Source: a bacterium (GTDB lineage: Bacteria > Verrucomicrobiota > Kiritimatiellia > CAIKKV01 > CAITUY01). From it: a stretch of 63,419 bases of DNA. The notes under the pieces are model-generated. The model was not told where the DNA came from and searched no databases. It worked only from the letters and a program-made list of their open reading frames with translations. Position 1 is the stretch's first letter. Each line of letters opens with the position of its first letter. Of the stretch, positions 53,886 to 63,159 are shown piece after piece. The stretch is from the NCBI GenBank assembly GCA_037143175.1, contig JBAWZF010000013.1, positions 1-63,419 of the forward strand. The letters are read 5' to 3'. The position numbers and the translations under genes were made by a program.

Positions 53886-53925
53886 GACCTGTCTGTGAAG
53901 CCTCGTTTGAGGTTCAAGACAGGTC
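53886..53925. repeat. nested inverted repeat between tRNA-Leu and a convergent gene
   Basis: GACCTGTCT (53886-53894) pairs with AGACAGGTC (53917-53925) over nine bases. Inside it, CCTC-GTTT-GAGG forms a second hairpin. No T tract follows on either strand, so it is not a classical terminator, but its place between convergent genes suits an end-of-transcript structure. Confidence 0.5.
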
Positions 53926-53955
53926 ATCTGCGGGAGGTAAGTGACAGATTCCTCT

Positions 53956-54246
53956 TTATTTGGCTGCCGGGGCCGCTGGTTTATCGGCTTTCACCTTCAC
54001 GTCGGTAGCCGTCATCGTGTACTCAATTGTCACTTTAGCACCAACCTTAAGGTCACCACCAACTTTCGTGTCTGCAGTACGGGCTATTTCCCATTGCTCC
54101 TTGCCTTTTTCCACCACAATTTTGGTGTCGGTCAACTGCATCACCGGGCCTGTCACTTGATACGTTTTTCCTGCGCCAGCCATTACCGAAGTCGCCGCTA
54201 ACGCCATTCCCATAACCATCGTACCCATCATAAGATTCTTGAACAT
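53956..54246 (-). CDS. small exported protein of unknown function
   Basis: This 96-residue protein has a signal peptide (MGMALAATSVMAGAG; likely cut after MAG near residue 23). The mature part is beta-rich (YQVTGPVMQLTDTKIVVEKG, then WEIARTADTKVGGDLKVGAK), like small OB-fold proteins of the DUF5666 kind, and ends in an Ala/Pro/Lys tail. AAGGAG lies before the start. It stands alone between the tRNA and the YehS-like gene. A periplasmic binding role is possible but not supported by motifs. Confidence 0.7.
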   Translation of the reverse strand: MFKNLMMGTMVMGMALAATSVMAGAGKTYQVTGPVMQLTDTKIVVEKGKEQWEIARTADTKVGGDLKVGAKVTIEYTMTATDVKVKADKPAAPAAK

Positions 54247-54297
54247 GGTTAATCTCCTTTTTAAGTTAGCGTAATTATGAACACGTTGGATCGAAGT

Positions 54298-54831
54298 TCA
54301 AGAGCAAATTCCCTGAATAATAGCATCGGTTTGAGTATCTTGAGCACCAGCCTGTTTGTTATAGACGTCTTTCAAACCTGTTATGAAGTTTCGCAGGAAC
54401 TGGTCACCGCATGGTTTAAAGTTTTTGCTGTCTTTCTGTCTGAACAACGCTCCGAGTTCGGAGCGAGTGATGTCGGCACCCGCCTTTTTCATAATGGCAA
54501 TCACATCGTCTTCCTTTAACTCAAGGGCGATACGCAGTTTTTTTAGGATATCGTTGTTGCTCAGGATGAATTCCGGATCGAACCGGGGAGGAGGAGTGGG
54601 GGGATGATCTCGCCGCCCTCTGCGTTTGATAATGAAACCGTCGAGGAAAGCCGAGAGGATCGCGTCAGAACAATCGATAAACCCTTCCTCTCCATTTTTT
54701 TTGAGCATGTTTTGAATCACGTCTCTTTCGAGGGGGAATTGGCTGAGCCGGAAGATTTCAACAAGCTTATTATCGTTCAGATTCAGGTTGTAACGGAGTC
54801 GTTTAAGAGTGTCATTGTTCGAGAGCGGCAT
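54298..54831 (-). CDS. YehS-like protein (DUF1456)
   Basis: The protein has two copies of the DUF1456 helical repeat: LSNNDTLKRLRYNLNLNDNK at the start and LSNNDILKKLRIALELKEDD from about residue 90, each followed by a C/D/FL...LDG(F/L) end (DCSDAILSAFLDGF and CGDQFLRNFITGL). Escherichia coli YehS has the same two-repeat layout, with no established function. Size here is 177 residues. I chose ATG 54831 with AGGAGGGC upstream; a longer frame reaches 54954. It faces the small exported protein gene in the same direction. Confidence 0.88.
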   Translation of the reverse strand: MPLSNNDTLKRLRYNLNLNDNKLVEIFRLSQFPLERDVIQNMLKKNGEEGFIDCSDAILSAFLDGFIIKRRGRRDHPPTPPPRFDPEFILSNNDILKKLRIALELKEDDVIAIMKKAGADITRSELGALFRQKDSKNFKPCGDQFLRNFITGLKDVYNKQAGAQDTQTDAIIQGICS

Positions 54832-54936
54832 TCTGGCCCTCCTTTTTTTGATTTGAGACAATAGTGTATTGCCGTTCCATAGCTGGCAAGGTAGTCTCTT
54901 TCGCATGCAGAGATCAACACAAAGAGGTTGCTGAGC

Positions 54937-55470
54937 GTGGATATTCTGGCACATGCGTTATATGGAGCGACGTTTTTCAGTTGCACCGGGTTGGCTGGTA
55001 GTCGCCAGAATATGAGTGTGCCACGCGGCACCTATGTGCAAGATTGGACGGTCTGGGTGGCGGTCCTATTTGGCACGCTGCCGGACTTAACCTCAATCGG
55101 CGCGACTTTTATCCAAATGCTGATCAGAGGAGAACCGATATCTTTTCATAGCCTGCCTCCTTACGTTTTCATTTTATATCACAGCACTCATAGTCTGTTG
55201 ACCGCCAGTCTCGTACTGTGCGTGATTTATTGGCTCGCCCGCCCGCTTTTTGTCCCAGCCCTTTCGTGGCCACTCCACATCCTGATGGACAGCTTCTCTC
55301 ACGATTCGGGGCGGTGGCATACGCTCATGTTCTACCCTGTTTCAGATTGGTATTACTATGGGATAAACTGGTGGCAATATCCGGGATTTATGATGCTCTA
55401 CTGGGGTATTCTTCCCGTATTGTGGATCGGCATCCACTTCTTGCGGCAAAGAACGGCCATTAGTCCGTGA
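54937..55470 (+). CDS. membrane-bound metal-dependent hydrolase-like protein (DUF457)
   Basis: The 177-residue protein has the DUF457/YdjM pattern: start DILAHALYGATFF with His at the first position pair, LPDLTSIGATF, YHSTHSLL, then LHILMDSFSHD with a metal-like His/Asp set, and at least three membrane helices. Its function in bacteria is unknown (YdjM is a member of the LexA regulon). The start is GTG 54937 or TTG 54928; GTG places the conserved DILAH right at the beginning. It is divergent from the YehS-like gene. Confidence 0.75.
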   Translation: MDILAHALYGATFFSCTGLAGSRQNMSVPRGTYVQDWTVWVAVLFGTLPDLTSIGATFIQMLIRGEPISFHSLPPYVFILYHSTHSLLTASLVLCVIYWLARPLFVPALSWPLHILMDSFSHDSGRWHTLMFYPVSDWYYYGINWWQYPGFMMLYWGILPVLWIGIHFLRQRTAISP

Positions 55471-55630
55471 ATTCCGGTGTGGTATCCGGACGATACTTTT
55501 GGAGGACATTGGGCTTGGCATTTTCGTTCCGGCCTGGATCAGCCTCGTGATCATCGGCCTACTGGCTTGGGCTTGTGTCGCGTCCCATCGATTAATCAAG
55601 AAACGTTGGTTGATGGTGGCGTTTACTCAC

Positions 55631-57388
55631 TCAGTCCCGGTGCAACTCGGCTCGGCGTGTTACGCGCATGACTTCCTCGATGCTGGTGTCGCCCCGGAGC
55701 ATGCATTTCCAAGCATCCTTGCGCAGCGTGATAAATCCGTCGGCCTCGGCCTGGTGCCGGATTTCATTAGAAGGCCGTTGTTTGACGATCATGGACCGTA
55801 AGGCATCATTAAGCACCATGACCTCAAAAATGGCCAATCGTCCGCGATAGCCAGTAAAACTGCACTCTGGGCAACCTCGCCCTTTACAGAACACGGCGCC
55901 TTCCAGGGCACCGGGCATGGTCTGGCGGATTTCCTCAAGCACGCTTTCGTCCGGTATGATCGTTTCCTTGCAGGAAGCACAGATACGGCGCACAAGGCGT
56001 TGGGCAATGACCCCCTCCAGGCAGGATGACACCAGGTAAGGTTCTACGCCCATATCTGACAGACGTGTAATCGCGCTGGGGGCATCGTTTGTGTGAAGGG
56101 TACTGAAGACCAAGTGGCCGGTGAGGGAGGCCCTCACCGCAATATCAGCTGTTTCCGCGTCACGGATTTCGCCGATCAGAACTATATCCGGGTCATGCCT
56201 CAGGATGGATCGCAGAATGCTGGCGAAGGTGAGGCCGATTTTAGCGTGGACCTGAATCTGGTTGATCCCTTCCATCTGATATTCAATCGGATCTTCAACG
56301 GTGATGATTTTTACTGCCGGGGTGTTCATCCGTGAAAGGGTGGCGTAGAGCGTGGTGGTTTTACCACTACCGGTCGGTCCGGTAATCAGAATGACCCCGT
56401 GAGGCAAGGACGAAAGGGCTTCAATCGCCGGACGTTGAGCTTCGCCGAGGCCGAGGTGCTGGAGGTCAATGAACATCGATTTGCGATTCAGAATTCGCAT
56501 GTTGACGGTCTCCCCGAAACGGGTAGGGAGGATGGAGACGCGCAGATCGAATTCCTCGTCGCCGGAACGAACCTTGATGCGGCCGTCATGTGGCTTGCGG
56601 TGTTCGGCGATATCGAGTTCTGCCATGATCTTGACACAGGATGCTACGGCTTTTCTGAATTTCTGGATTCCTTTCGGGAGGGGAATATCTTGCAGGATCC
56701 CGTCGATACGGTAACGCAAGCGGAGATGGGTTTCAAAGGGCTCAAGATGAATATCCGTGGCATTGCGCCGGATGGCCTCAGAGATGATCTGGTTTACGAA
56801 CCGGATCATGCCAGCGTCTGCCGCATCCGTGCCTTTGGTGACATTTGTTTCGCGAACATTTTCTTCTGTCCCTAGAGCGGTATCAGAGATGCTGTCCACG
56901 GTCTCTGCACCCAGTCCATAGAAGTGCTGCAGGGTGCGGGACACCTCCATTTCGGCGCAAAGCACCCAGTCCACCGCAAGGTTGAGCATCATACGCAGGT
57001 TGTCGCTGATGGCGAGGGATGGAACATGACTGATACCGAGGGTGATGACACTGCCTTTGACTTCGAGCGGGATGACGTGGTAGTTGAGAGCCACCTTTGG
57101 GGGGAGCCGGCTGACTTCCTCGTGGGTGATCCGGAAATCTGCGACGGGCCTGTGGGGGATGTGGGTCAGGGAGGAAAGGGTATCCAGGACTACCGACTCC
57201 GGTACGAAGCGATCTTTGATGAGAAGGGAATCGAGTCGATCACCAGTCAGGGCGCACCGTACGTTTATCTCATCGATCTGTTCTCGAGTGATCCGTCCAT
57301 GTTCAACCAGGGTTTGGCCCAGCTCAAGCATCAAGTGGTCAGTGAATAAACGCTTTTCGGCAGGGGCGGACGGGTAATCAGTCAGCAT
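55631..57388 (-). CDS. type IV pilus / type II secretion assembly ATPase (PilB/GspE)
   Basis: This cytoplasmic hexameric ATPase drives pilus or pseudopilus extension. An N-terminal MshEN-like domain (about 20-165, with ITREQIDEINVRCALTGDRL and PHRPVADFRITHEE) precedes the RecA-like core: Walker A GPTGSGKTT, the Asp box TVEDPIEYQMEGINQIQV, Walker B PDIVLIGEIRDAETADIAV and the His box STLHTNDAP. The C-terminal Zn site is CASCKE and CKGRGCPECSFTGYRG. Length (585) is typical of PilB. It ends the minus-strand operon and overlaps the previous gene by 11 bases. PilB and GspE cannot be separated here; PilC and PilT are absent. Confidence 0.94.
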   Translation of the reverse strand: MLTDYPSAPAEKRLFTDHLMLELGQTLVEHGRITREQIDEINVRCALTGDRLDSLLIKDRFVPESVVLDTLSSLTHIPHRPVADFRITHEEVSRLPPKVALNYHVIPLEVKGSVITLGISHVPSLAISDNLRMMLNLAVDWVLCAEMEVSRTLQHFYGLGAETVDSISDTALGTEENVRETNVTKGTDAADAGMIRFVNQIISEAIRRNATDIHLEPFETHLRLRYRIDGILQDIPLPKGIQKFRKAVASCVKIMAELDIAEHRKPHDGRIKVRSGDEEFDLRVSILPTRFGETVNMRILNRKSMFIDLQHLGLGEAQRPAIEALSSLPHGVILITGPTGSGKTTTLYATLSRMNTPAVKIITVEDPIEYQMEGINQIQVHAKIGLTFASILRSILRHDPDIVLIGEIRDAETADIAVRASLTGHLVFSTLHTNDAPSAITRLSDMGVEPYLVSSCLEGVIAQRLVRRICASCKETIIPDESVLEEIRQTMPGALEGAVFCKGRGCPECSFTGYRGRLAIFEVMVLNDALRSMIVKQRPSNEIRHQAEADGFITLRKDAWKCMLRGDTSIEEVMRVTRRAELHRD

Positions 57389-57968
57389 GGCGAATCTCCA
57401 GGAAGGATTGAGGAATTCCGCGTTTCAACGTGACGGATGCCTGATCGGGACGGTCAACGCCCAAGGATTCTTCTTTGATGGAGGTAAGGATCATTCCAAA
57501 AAGATTGGTGCCCGCAGGGTAGAATGATGTCTTCTTGCTTTTGGAATCGAATATCAGCGCCATAGGGACGCCATCTCTACGCATATATAGGCCGCGGTAG
57601 GTCAGGGTGATGTTTTCCTTGGGGTGTGCCGGTGTGGGTTGAATAGAGGGTTTTGACGGAGAATTGGAGAGCTCTAGGTTATCCTTTTTTGGCGGTGATG
57701 GTTGGGTTTGACTAAACCCCTCAGCTGGAGTGAAGAGATTGGCGGCACGGTTGGTTCCCTCAATCTGTTGGGCGTGAAGGTAGGCTAGAATGCCCAACCC
57801 GGGCGTCGTCAGTTCATTGGTGGTTCCGGTAACAGGGGAGGGAGCCATCCCGATGGGTGTCATGAGTTTCCAGCCCCACCATGCGGTCACAGCCATCAGG
57901 GCCGCCAGCAGACAGAAAAAGACTGCCCGTGCGTTTGCCTGTTTCAACCATTTCCAGAAATTATCCAT
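57378..57968 (-). CDS. membrane-anchored PilP-like protein
   Basis: One N-terminal membrane helix (about 14-34) is followed by a Pro/Ser/Thr linker and a C-terminal beta-rich region of about 80 residues (LTYRGLYMRRDGVPMALIFD, then KTSFYPAGTNLFGMILTSIK). Position between PilO-like and PilB genes and this layout fit PilP or GspC, which links the inner-membrane platform to the secretin. Sequence similarity to PilP is weak, so the name is inferred from context. It starts four bases after the PilO-like stop. Confidence 0.65.
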   Translation of the reverse strand: MDNFWKWLKQANARAVFFCLLAALMAVTAWWGWKLMTPIGMAPSPVTGTTNELTTPGLGILAYLHAQQIEGTNRAANLFTPAEGFSQTQPSPPKKDNLELSNSPSKPSIQPTPAHPKENITLTYRGLYMRRDGVPMALIFDSKSKKTSFYPAGTNLFGMILTSIKEESLGVDRPDQASVTLKRGIPQSFLEIRHAD

Positions 57969-57972
57969 TGCA

Positions 57973-58818
57973 TTAATGTCCCATGGGCCGACGAGGGCGG
58001 TCGTTCTTGGCCTTAATTGGTTTACTCGCGAGGTCTCCGGGGGCCTTGAGGAAAACCAGTGCGCTCATCACGGCCTTGATGTTAAGCAAGTCGGATCGAG
58101 ATCTTCCTGTAGGTTCCACGCGGAGACCGCGCAGGACAAACACATGCCCGGGTTCAGTCACCACATCCAGTAATTCGTATAGGTTGTCCTGGGTGCCATA
58201 CAGATCCAACTCGAGCGGGTATTCCCGGAAATATTCAGTCTGGTTGGCACCACCCCGGCGGGCAATGGGCGGGAGCGGACGCAGGGCACGAACCGTCTTG
58301 ATCTTGAGATCCAGTGTGAGATCCACCAGTTTCTCCACGACTCTCAGTTGCAGCATCCGCTGGAAGGCGTCCTCGTCGCTGACGATGGTTTCATCCAATC
58401 CCAAATCTTTGGGGAGGCTGATGCCCAGAGTCTGGGATTTTTGAAGCAGACGGTGGCGCACGGTGAAAAGCTTCACTTTGAAGTCGATATGAGCTACTGC
58501 CACGCCCGACGTGGAGGAGTCATCGTTCAGCTCCAGTGCACCCAACTGGGCCACCGTATCCTGCCATTCCTTTTCGAGATTTATACAGCGACTCATCTCC
58601 ATGGCAAATTTGCGTTGAAGGGCGTCCTCACCCAGCAGGTAGTTTTTCTGAGCCAGTTCCGTAGCCATGGTGTCGATATCCGCCTCCATCCGTGACCGTT
58701 CCCGGTTCATGGGTAACAGCAGGAAGTACCAGAGGATGAACAGGATGGCGCACACGGCCAGAATGATCATCACCACTTGTTTCCGCTCGGAGACTTTACT
58801 TTGGATGCCGAGGTTCAC
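57973..58818 (-). CDS. PilO-like pilus assembly protein
   Basis: A cytoplasmic tail of ten residues, one membrane helix (15-36) and a coiled-coil periplasmic stalk (about 40-90) are followed by a ferredoxin-like domain (to about 250) in PilO style: LPMNRERSRMEADIDTMATE and YFREYPLELDLYGTQDNLYE (the strand before the last helix of PilO/GspM). It joins PilN and PilP in the alignment complex. It overlaps the PilM-PilN gene by four bases. The 281-residue length is longer than many PilO proteins. Confidence 0.75.
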   Translation of the reverse strand: MNLGIQSKVSERKQVVMIILAVCAILFILWYFLLLPMNRERSRMEADIDTMATELAQKNYLLGEDALQRKFAMEMSRCINLEKEWQDTVAQLGALELNDDSSTSGVAVAHIDFKVKLFTVRHRLLQKSQTLGISLPKDLGLDETIVSDEDAFQRMLQLRVVEKLVDLTLDLKIKTVRALRPLPPIARRGGANQTEYFREYPLELDLYGTQDNLYELLDVVTEPGHVFVLRGLRVEPTGRSRSDLLNIKAVMSALVFLKAPGDLASKPIKAKNDRPRRPMGH

Positions 58819-60497
58819 GGGGTTCTCACTTTCAGATCAATGACGAACCGCTTGATACGCCGGTCGGACCCCTTGCCGTCAACCGTTTCCGGTTGCACTA
58901 ATTTATCGTCGCTTAACAGGTCGGCGGTCGCAATCAATTCATCCGTCTCCAGACTGTCGATCAACTTTTGAACGCTGGCGAAGTCAAGATTCGGGGTGAA
59001 CCCCTCGATAATGACATGTTCCAGGCTGGAAGGCTTGTTTGTAACGGATTCTGATACGGCCGCCGTCAGGCGGTGGGGGCGATTAAGGCCGTTAAGTTCA
59101 GGGGGGGTGAACAATGCGGATGAAGGACTCTTCGATTGATAAGACTCCCCGTCGCAGACCAGGGTAATCCAATCGTTTGGATGTTTGGCGGCCGCCACGA
59201 GGGATAAGACCTTGCGGACGGTGGGTCCGACGTGGAGCAGATTGTCCACAGGGGCGGCCATTTCCCTGATCAAGTTGCCATGGGTTTGGGTCGATTCGAT
59301 CTGTGCGACCAATTCCCGCCTGCGTTCCAGACTGGCGCGTTGGGTGTTCAAGTGCTTTTCCATGCGTTTAAAGTCGTAATATCCGCCGATAAGGCTTGTG
59401 ATGAGGATAAGGGAGGCGGCTACACCAGCGGCGATCCAGAAGGGTTTCTCCCGGCGGAACATCTGTTCGTCACGGATGGCTTTCGGCAGAAAACTAATCT
59501 CGCATTTTCGCGGTTGCGCGCCCGCACAGGCCAGGCCGATAGCGATTGCCCAGACGGCGGCGGGTTCACATTTACCCTCCGCCGGAAGACGGATGTCCGT
59601 GGTGACTTCCAGTCCCGTTTTCAAGGCCACATAACGGGAGAAACCGGCCAACAAGGCGCCGCCGCCGGACAGCACCACGCGCTTGGGGCGGTCTGCGGGT
59701 TTGGCGAACAGGCTGTTGAAAATCGTCAGGCAGGACTGGAATTCCGAGAGCCATAAATCAGCCACGCGCTTTATGGCAGTGTTGACCGCAGGATCGGAAT
59801 CGTCAAATAGGCACGCCCCGGTGGCCTTCAGGTTTTCGGCCTGAGGGATCTGCAACTGCTTGACCTTGGCCAGGGCTTCGGTAAAGGGGGTCCCCCCGAC
59901 GGCGAAAGCCCGTGCGAACATTAATCCCTCCGGACCGCCGATGGCGATTTCCGTGGTGGAACTGCCGATGTGTGCGAAAAGAGTGGGTTCCGTGCTATGG
60001 GTATGGGCGGGGGCAAGCGCATTGAACAGGGCGACGGGCGCGGGAAGAATGTCCAGAATTTCCAATCCGAGATCCCGGATCCATGACATGGATTCTTCGA
60101 TCAGGATCGGGCGGGCCATAGCCATGAGCACCCGTCTTTCGCCCTGGCTCCCACCGAAAGAGTCCACACTGTAAGACATGGTTTCGGAAGCGATATCGCG
60201 CAATTTCAGGATTTCCATGGCGGCCACCTGCTCGATGGTGCGTGGATCGCCGGGGACCAGGAACAAGGGTTGGAACATCGCCTGCTGGCCGGGAAGACTG
60301 ATCACGCATCGGGTGCCGGTGAGATCATGTTCCTTGATCCAACGGGCAAGGATGGCTTTGCGGTCGAGACCGCCGGGGGGCAGTCGCAGCGTTTCCACGC
60401 GTAAAACCTCCACACTACTACCCTTGGCGGCAACCGACACCGCCTTGGCGGTATGGCGTCCGATATCAAGTCCGAGTATCTGATTTTTCCTGGCCAC
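58815..60497 (-). CDS. PilM-PilN fusion protein
   Basis: Residues 1-340 form an actin-like PilM ATPase: ILGLDIGRHTAKAVSVAAKG, HIGSSTTEIAIGGPEGLMFA and VVLSGGGALLAGFSRYVALK. A membrane helix at about 350-370 then leads into a PilN-like periplasmic domain (a coiled coil from RMEKHLNTQRASLERRREL, then a ferredoxin-like domain). In most bacteria PilM and PilN are separate and bind through the PilN N-terminus; here the two are joined in one chain of 560 residues. It sits 11 bases after the secretin stop and overlaps the PilO-like gene by four bases. Confidence 0.88.
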   Translation of the reverse strand: MARKNQILGLDIGRHTAKAVSVAAKGSSVEVLRVETLRLPPGGLDRKAILARWIKEHDLTGTRCVISLPGQQAMFQPLFLVPGDPRTIEQVAAMEILKLRDIASETMSYSVDSFGGSQGERRVLMAMARPILIEESMSWIRDLGLEILDILPAPVALFNALAPAHTHSTEPTLFAHIGSSTTEIAIGGPEGLMFARAFAVGGTPFTEALAKVKQLQIPQAENLKATGACLFDDSDPAVNTAIKRVADLWLSEFQSCLTIFNSLFAKPADRPKRVVLSGGGALLAGFSRYVALKTGLEVTTDIRLPAEGKCEPAAVWAIAIGLACAGAQPRKCEISFLPKAIRDEQMFRREKPFWIAAGVAASLILITSLIGGYYDFKRMEKHLNTQRASLERRRELVAQIESTQTHGNLIREMAAPVDNLLHVGPTVRKVLSLVAAAKHPNDWITLVCDGESYQSKSPSSALFTPPELNGLNRPHRLTAAVSESVTNKPSSLEHVIIEGFTPNLDFASVQKLIDSLETDELIATADLLSDDKLVQPETVDGKGSDRRIKRFVIDLKVRTP

Positions 60498-60508
60498 AAG
60501 CGTTTCCT

Positions 60509-62344
60509 TTAGTTGACGCCGTTCGCCTTAGCGGTCAGAGGGGCTCCCGCCGGGGAGGGTGTCAGAGGGACCAGATTCTCACCGCGTTCCGAGATGATCG
60601 TGGCCGTCACGAAGATCAGCAGATTCTTCTGATCATTGTCGGTGAGGTCATTTTGGAAGAGCAGACCAATCAAGGGGATGGATGAGAGGAAGGGAATCTT
60701 GTCTTTATGCTTGCTCTCGGTGGAGGTGATGAGTCCGCCCATGACCACGGTTTCACCACTCTGCACGATCACTTCAGTTTCGATTTTGCTGCGGCGGAAG
60801 ATAGGCAGCTTCACGGTCGACGTCCCATTGGTGGCCGTGGTGTTGTTTTGTCCGCTGCTCCCGCCCGCACCAACCTCGTAGGTTTCGTAGCGGACAAACT
60901 CGCTGATCTCGGGAAGAAGCTGAAGGGTGATACTGCTCAGGTCGGCGCCAACGCTGGGGCGAACCTTGAGTTCAATGCCAAGTTCTTCAAGTTTTGGAGA
61001 ACCGACGGGAACCAGTTGTGATGTGTAGACTGTATTCCCGGAGTTACCCGTGACCTGACTGGGAACAGATTGGATGTCGTATTCATCATAATATCGAAAA
61101 TCATCGCCTACCCGGATGCGAGCGCTCCGGTTGTTGATCGTGGTGACCTTGGGTACGGAGAGCGTGCGGGCTTTACCGGTCTTCTCGAGGGCGTGGATGA
61201 CGGCCTTGAACATGGGATCCGTCAGAAGTCCTTCATAGGTCATATTCAAACCTTGGGCGGCGTTGACTGGAGGTGTGAATCCTGAAGTAGCCCCCATGTT
61301 GATCTGGGTTTTATTATTGCCTTCTCTTTTAGTGACTGCCAGGGGGCTGTTGAGCACCCAGTCGATACCCAGCTCGCGCAGGTCGGTGACTCCCGTACTG
61401 ATGAAGCGGGCTTCAATCAGAATTTGTGGCGGGCAGACATCCATCGTCTCGATGATGTCTTCGACCTTGTTCAGATTCTCGACCGTATTCTTGACAATGA
61501 GCGCATGGGATTTCTTGTCATAGAGCAAATCCGCCCCTTCCGCCTGGGGCACAAATCGTTTGATGGCCTGCACGATGGGCGTGTTGTCTTCCTTCGGTTC
61601 CTCGATTGGTGCATCGGTGCTGGTATCCAGTTGGCCGTCGATGCCCTTGCGGAGATGGTACATGCGGGTTTCCATGGGGATTCCCTTCTGGCTTTGGTCC
61701 TGCGGCGTGGCCCAGATGATATTTTCGCCGATGAAGAAGGAGACACCAAGGTTACGGGCGACGTAGTCCAGGATCTCGGAGAGGGGAACTTGATCCGCAT
61801 GAATGGTCAATGTCTTGGTACTGGTCAGGCTGTCGGCAACAATATTGATTTTCTCGGACGCACCAAGGGTCAGGATGAAGTTGGTCAGATCAACGTTATC
61901 AAGGTGGACCGTGACTTTCTTGCTGAGCGACTTTTGCATGGCGTTATTCGGCGTACGGAGCGGAGTGGACTTACCGTTGACGGTTTTGCGTAAACCATAG
62001 GTATCCGGGAGTTCCTTCTGGCGGGTGACATCCGTATCCATGCGTTTGGCTGTGACGGCGGCGCGTGCGGTGGCACGGGCGGCACGTTGCTCCTCGAGTT
62101 TGGCCATGATTCGCTGTTGTAACGACTCAAGTCCCGCCAGGTCCGGGTCATTTTGCGCCAGATCAACACACTCCAGCATTGCGCCAGTGTAGTCGCCTTT
62201 CAGGAGCAAACCCTCGGCCTTTGCCAATTGGGGCGACGCCACAGTCGTTGCGCCGGTTGTCCCCGGTTCAGAGGTGGTCACGCAGCCCGAGAGCCCTCCC
62301 ACAAGTAAAAAAACAGTCAGGAATAGCGTTGTTTTTGGGATCAT
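60509..62344 (-). CDS. lipoprotein secretin (PilQ/GspD family)
   Basis: The secretin forms the outer-membrane channel of the pilus machine. The signal sequence ends in a perfect lipobox LSGC (18-21), so the protein can reach the outer membrane itself. Residues 40-110 look TPR-like, then an N0/STN-type domain (VHLDNVDLTNFILTLGASEK), an N1/NolW domain, and the secretin core (VMGGLITSTESKHKDKIPFL, then SSIPLIGLLFQ). The length (611) is shorter than typical PilQ. It follows the prepilin by 15 bases. Whether it is PilQ or GspD is not decided; the PilM partner favours a type IV pilus. Confidence 0.92.
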   Translation of the reverse strand: MIPKTTLFLTVFLLVGGLSGCVTTSEPGTTGATTVASPQLAKAEGLLLKGDYTGAMLECVDLAQNDPDLAGLESLQQRIMAKLEEQRAARATARAAVTAKRMDTDVTRQKELPDTYGLRKTVNGKSTPLRTPNNAMQKSLSKKVTVHLDNVDLTNFILTLGASEKINIVADSLTSTKTLTIHADQVPLSEILDYVARNLGVSFFIGENIIWATPQDQSQKGIPMETRMYHLRKGIDGQLDTSTDAPIEEPKEDNTPIVQAIKRFVPQAEGADLLYDKKSHALIVKNTVENLNKVEDIIETMDVCPPQILIEARFISTGVTDLRELGIDWVLNSPLAVTKREGNNKTQINMGATSGFTPPVNAAQGLNMTYEGLLTDPMFKAVIHALEKTGKARTLSVPKVTTINNRSARIRVGDDFRYYDEYDIQSVPSQVTGNSGNTVYTSQLVPVGSPKLEELGIELKVRPSVGADLSSITLQLLPEISEFVRYETYEVGAGGSSGQNNTTATNGTSTVKLPIFRRSKIETEVIVQSGETVVMGGLITSTESKHKDKIPFLSSIPLIGLLFQNDLTDNDQKNLLIFVTATIISERGENLVPLTPSPAGAPLTAKANGVN

Positions 62345-62359
62345 GTGATCTTCTTTCCT

Positions 62360-63103
62360 TTATTTTGTGTATTCCCACATTAGGGGTCCCTCGTAAACAT
62401 TACCCGCATACGATACATTCAGGGTCAGACTTTGGTGGGGGTTATCGGGATCTGTTGATTCAACTTTACGTTCTTTCCAGTGGTGGAAGCATCGTATCAT
62501 AGGGAACATGGTCTCAGAGTAGGGTTGATTCCCGCTCGGTCCGTCTCCGTATGCCAGTTGGCATTTTTTGACTTCTTTCCAGGTCGCACTTGAAGTGAGA
62601 TTTGAGGTGTTGTTCACATACCCGCTCCAATCCCATGCGTCGCAGGGAGCACCATTAAATTCGTACATGTAACTACATGCGAGAATGCCATTGGTCCTGT
62701 TAAGCGTTGAATCATCGTTATTGTCACTGACTTTTTTATAGTTTGCTTCATCGCCGGATTCATCCACGAGTTCTCTTGGTTTACAGGCATACTCATCTGT
62801 TCCCTTTGAAAAGTCCGACTTGCATACGTAGACTTCTTTGCTCGAAATGTACTTCGGATAGAGATCGGACAGCCAGTTCGGCAGATCTTTGTAGTCGTCT
62901 TTGTACATAATCAGCCCTACGCTAAGCTGATGCAGGTTGTTTTTGCAGTTGGTTTGCCGTGCCTTTTCACGTGAGGCTTGCAGGGCAGGCGTTAACAGCC
63001 CGGCCAATACGCCAATAATGGCGATGACTACAAGCAACTCGATGAGGGTGAAGCCTCTTTCTGCTGCGGTCATGTGATGTCGAAATCGAGCCATTAAGAT
63101 CAT
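62360..63103 (-). CDS. type IV prepilin / type II pseudopilin
   Basis: After a leader of 17 residues ([17 protein letters not shown]) comes the class I prepilin site [21 protein letters not shown], with Glu at +5. Then comes the helix tail ([20 protein letters not shown]) and a beta-rich Cys-containing C-terminal domain with [10 protein letters not shown]. The form fits the PVC-type DUF1559-like pseudopilins. I chose ATG 63103 with GGAG nine bases upstream; ATG 63094 or 63139 are alternatives. It is the first gene of the minus-strand pilus operon, with a sigma-54-type promoter 46 bases before the start. Peptidase PilD is not in this window. Confidence 0.88.
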   Translation of the reverse strand: MILMARFRHHMTAAERGFTLIELLVVIAIIGVLAGLLTPALQASREKARQTNCKNNLHQLSVGLIMYKDDYKDLPNWLSDLYPKYISSKEVYVCKSDFSKGTDEYACKPRELVDESGDEANYKKVSDNNDDSTLNRTNGILACSYMYEFNGAPCDAWDWSGYVNNTSNLTSSATWKEVKKCQLAYGDGPSGNQPYSETMFPMIRCFHHWKERKVESTDPDNPHQSLTLNVSYAGNVYEGPLMWEYTK

Positions 63104-63159
63104 TAAAAGATGCTCCACTGTGAAAATATGCACGAGCAAATACTTATCGGTTTAAATAT

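Noticed and set aside
55499-55801. Plus-strand frame starting with TTG and a hydrophobic stretch after DUF457
   Set aside because: The segment resembles a membrane helix (SLVIIGLLAWACVASHRLI), but there is no usable start with a ribosome site, and its second half is antisense to the PilB gene. I could not support it as a gene.
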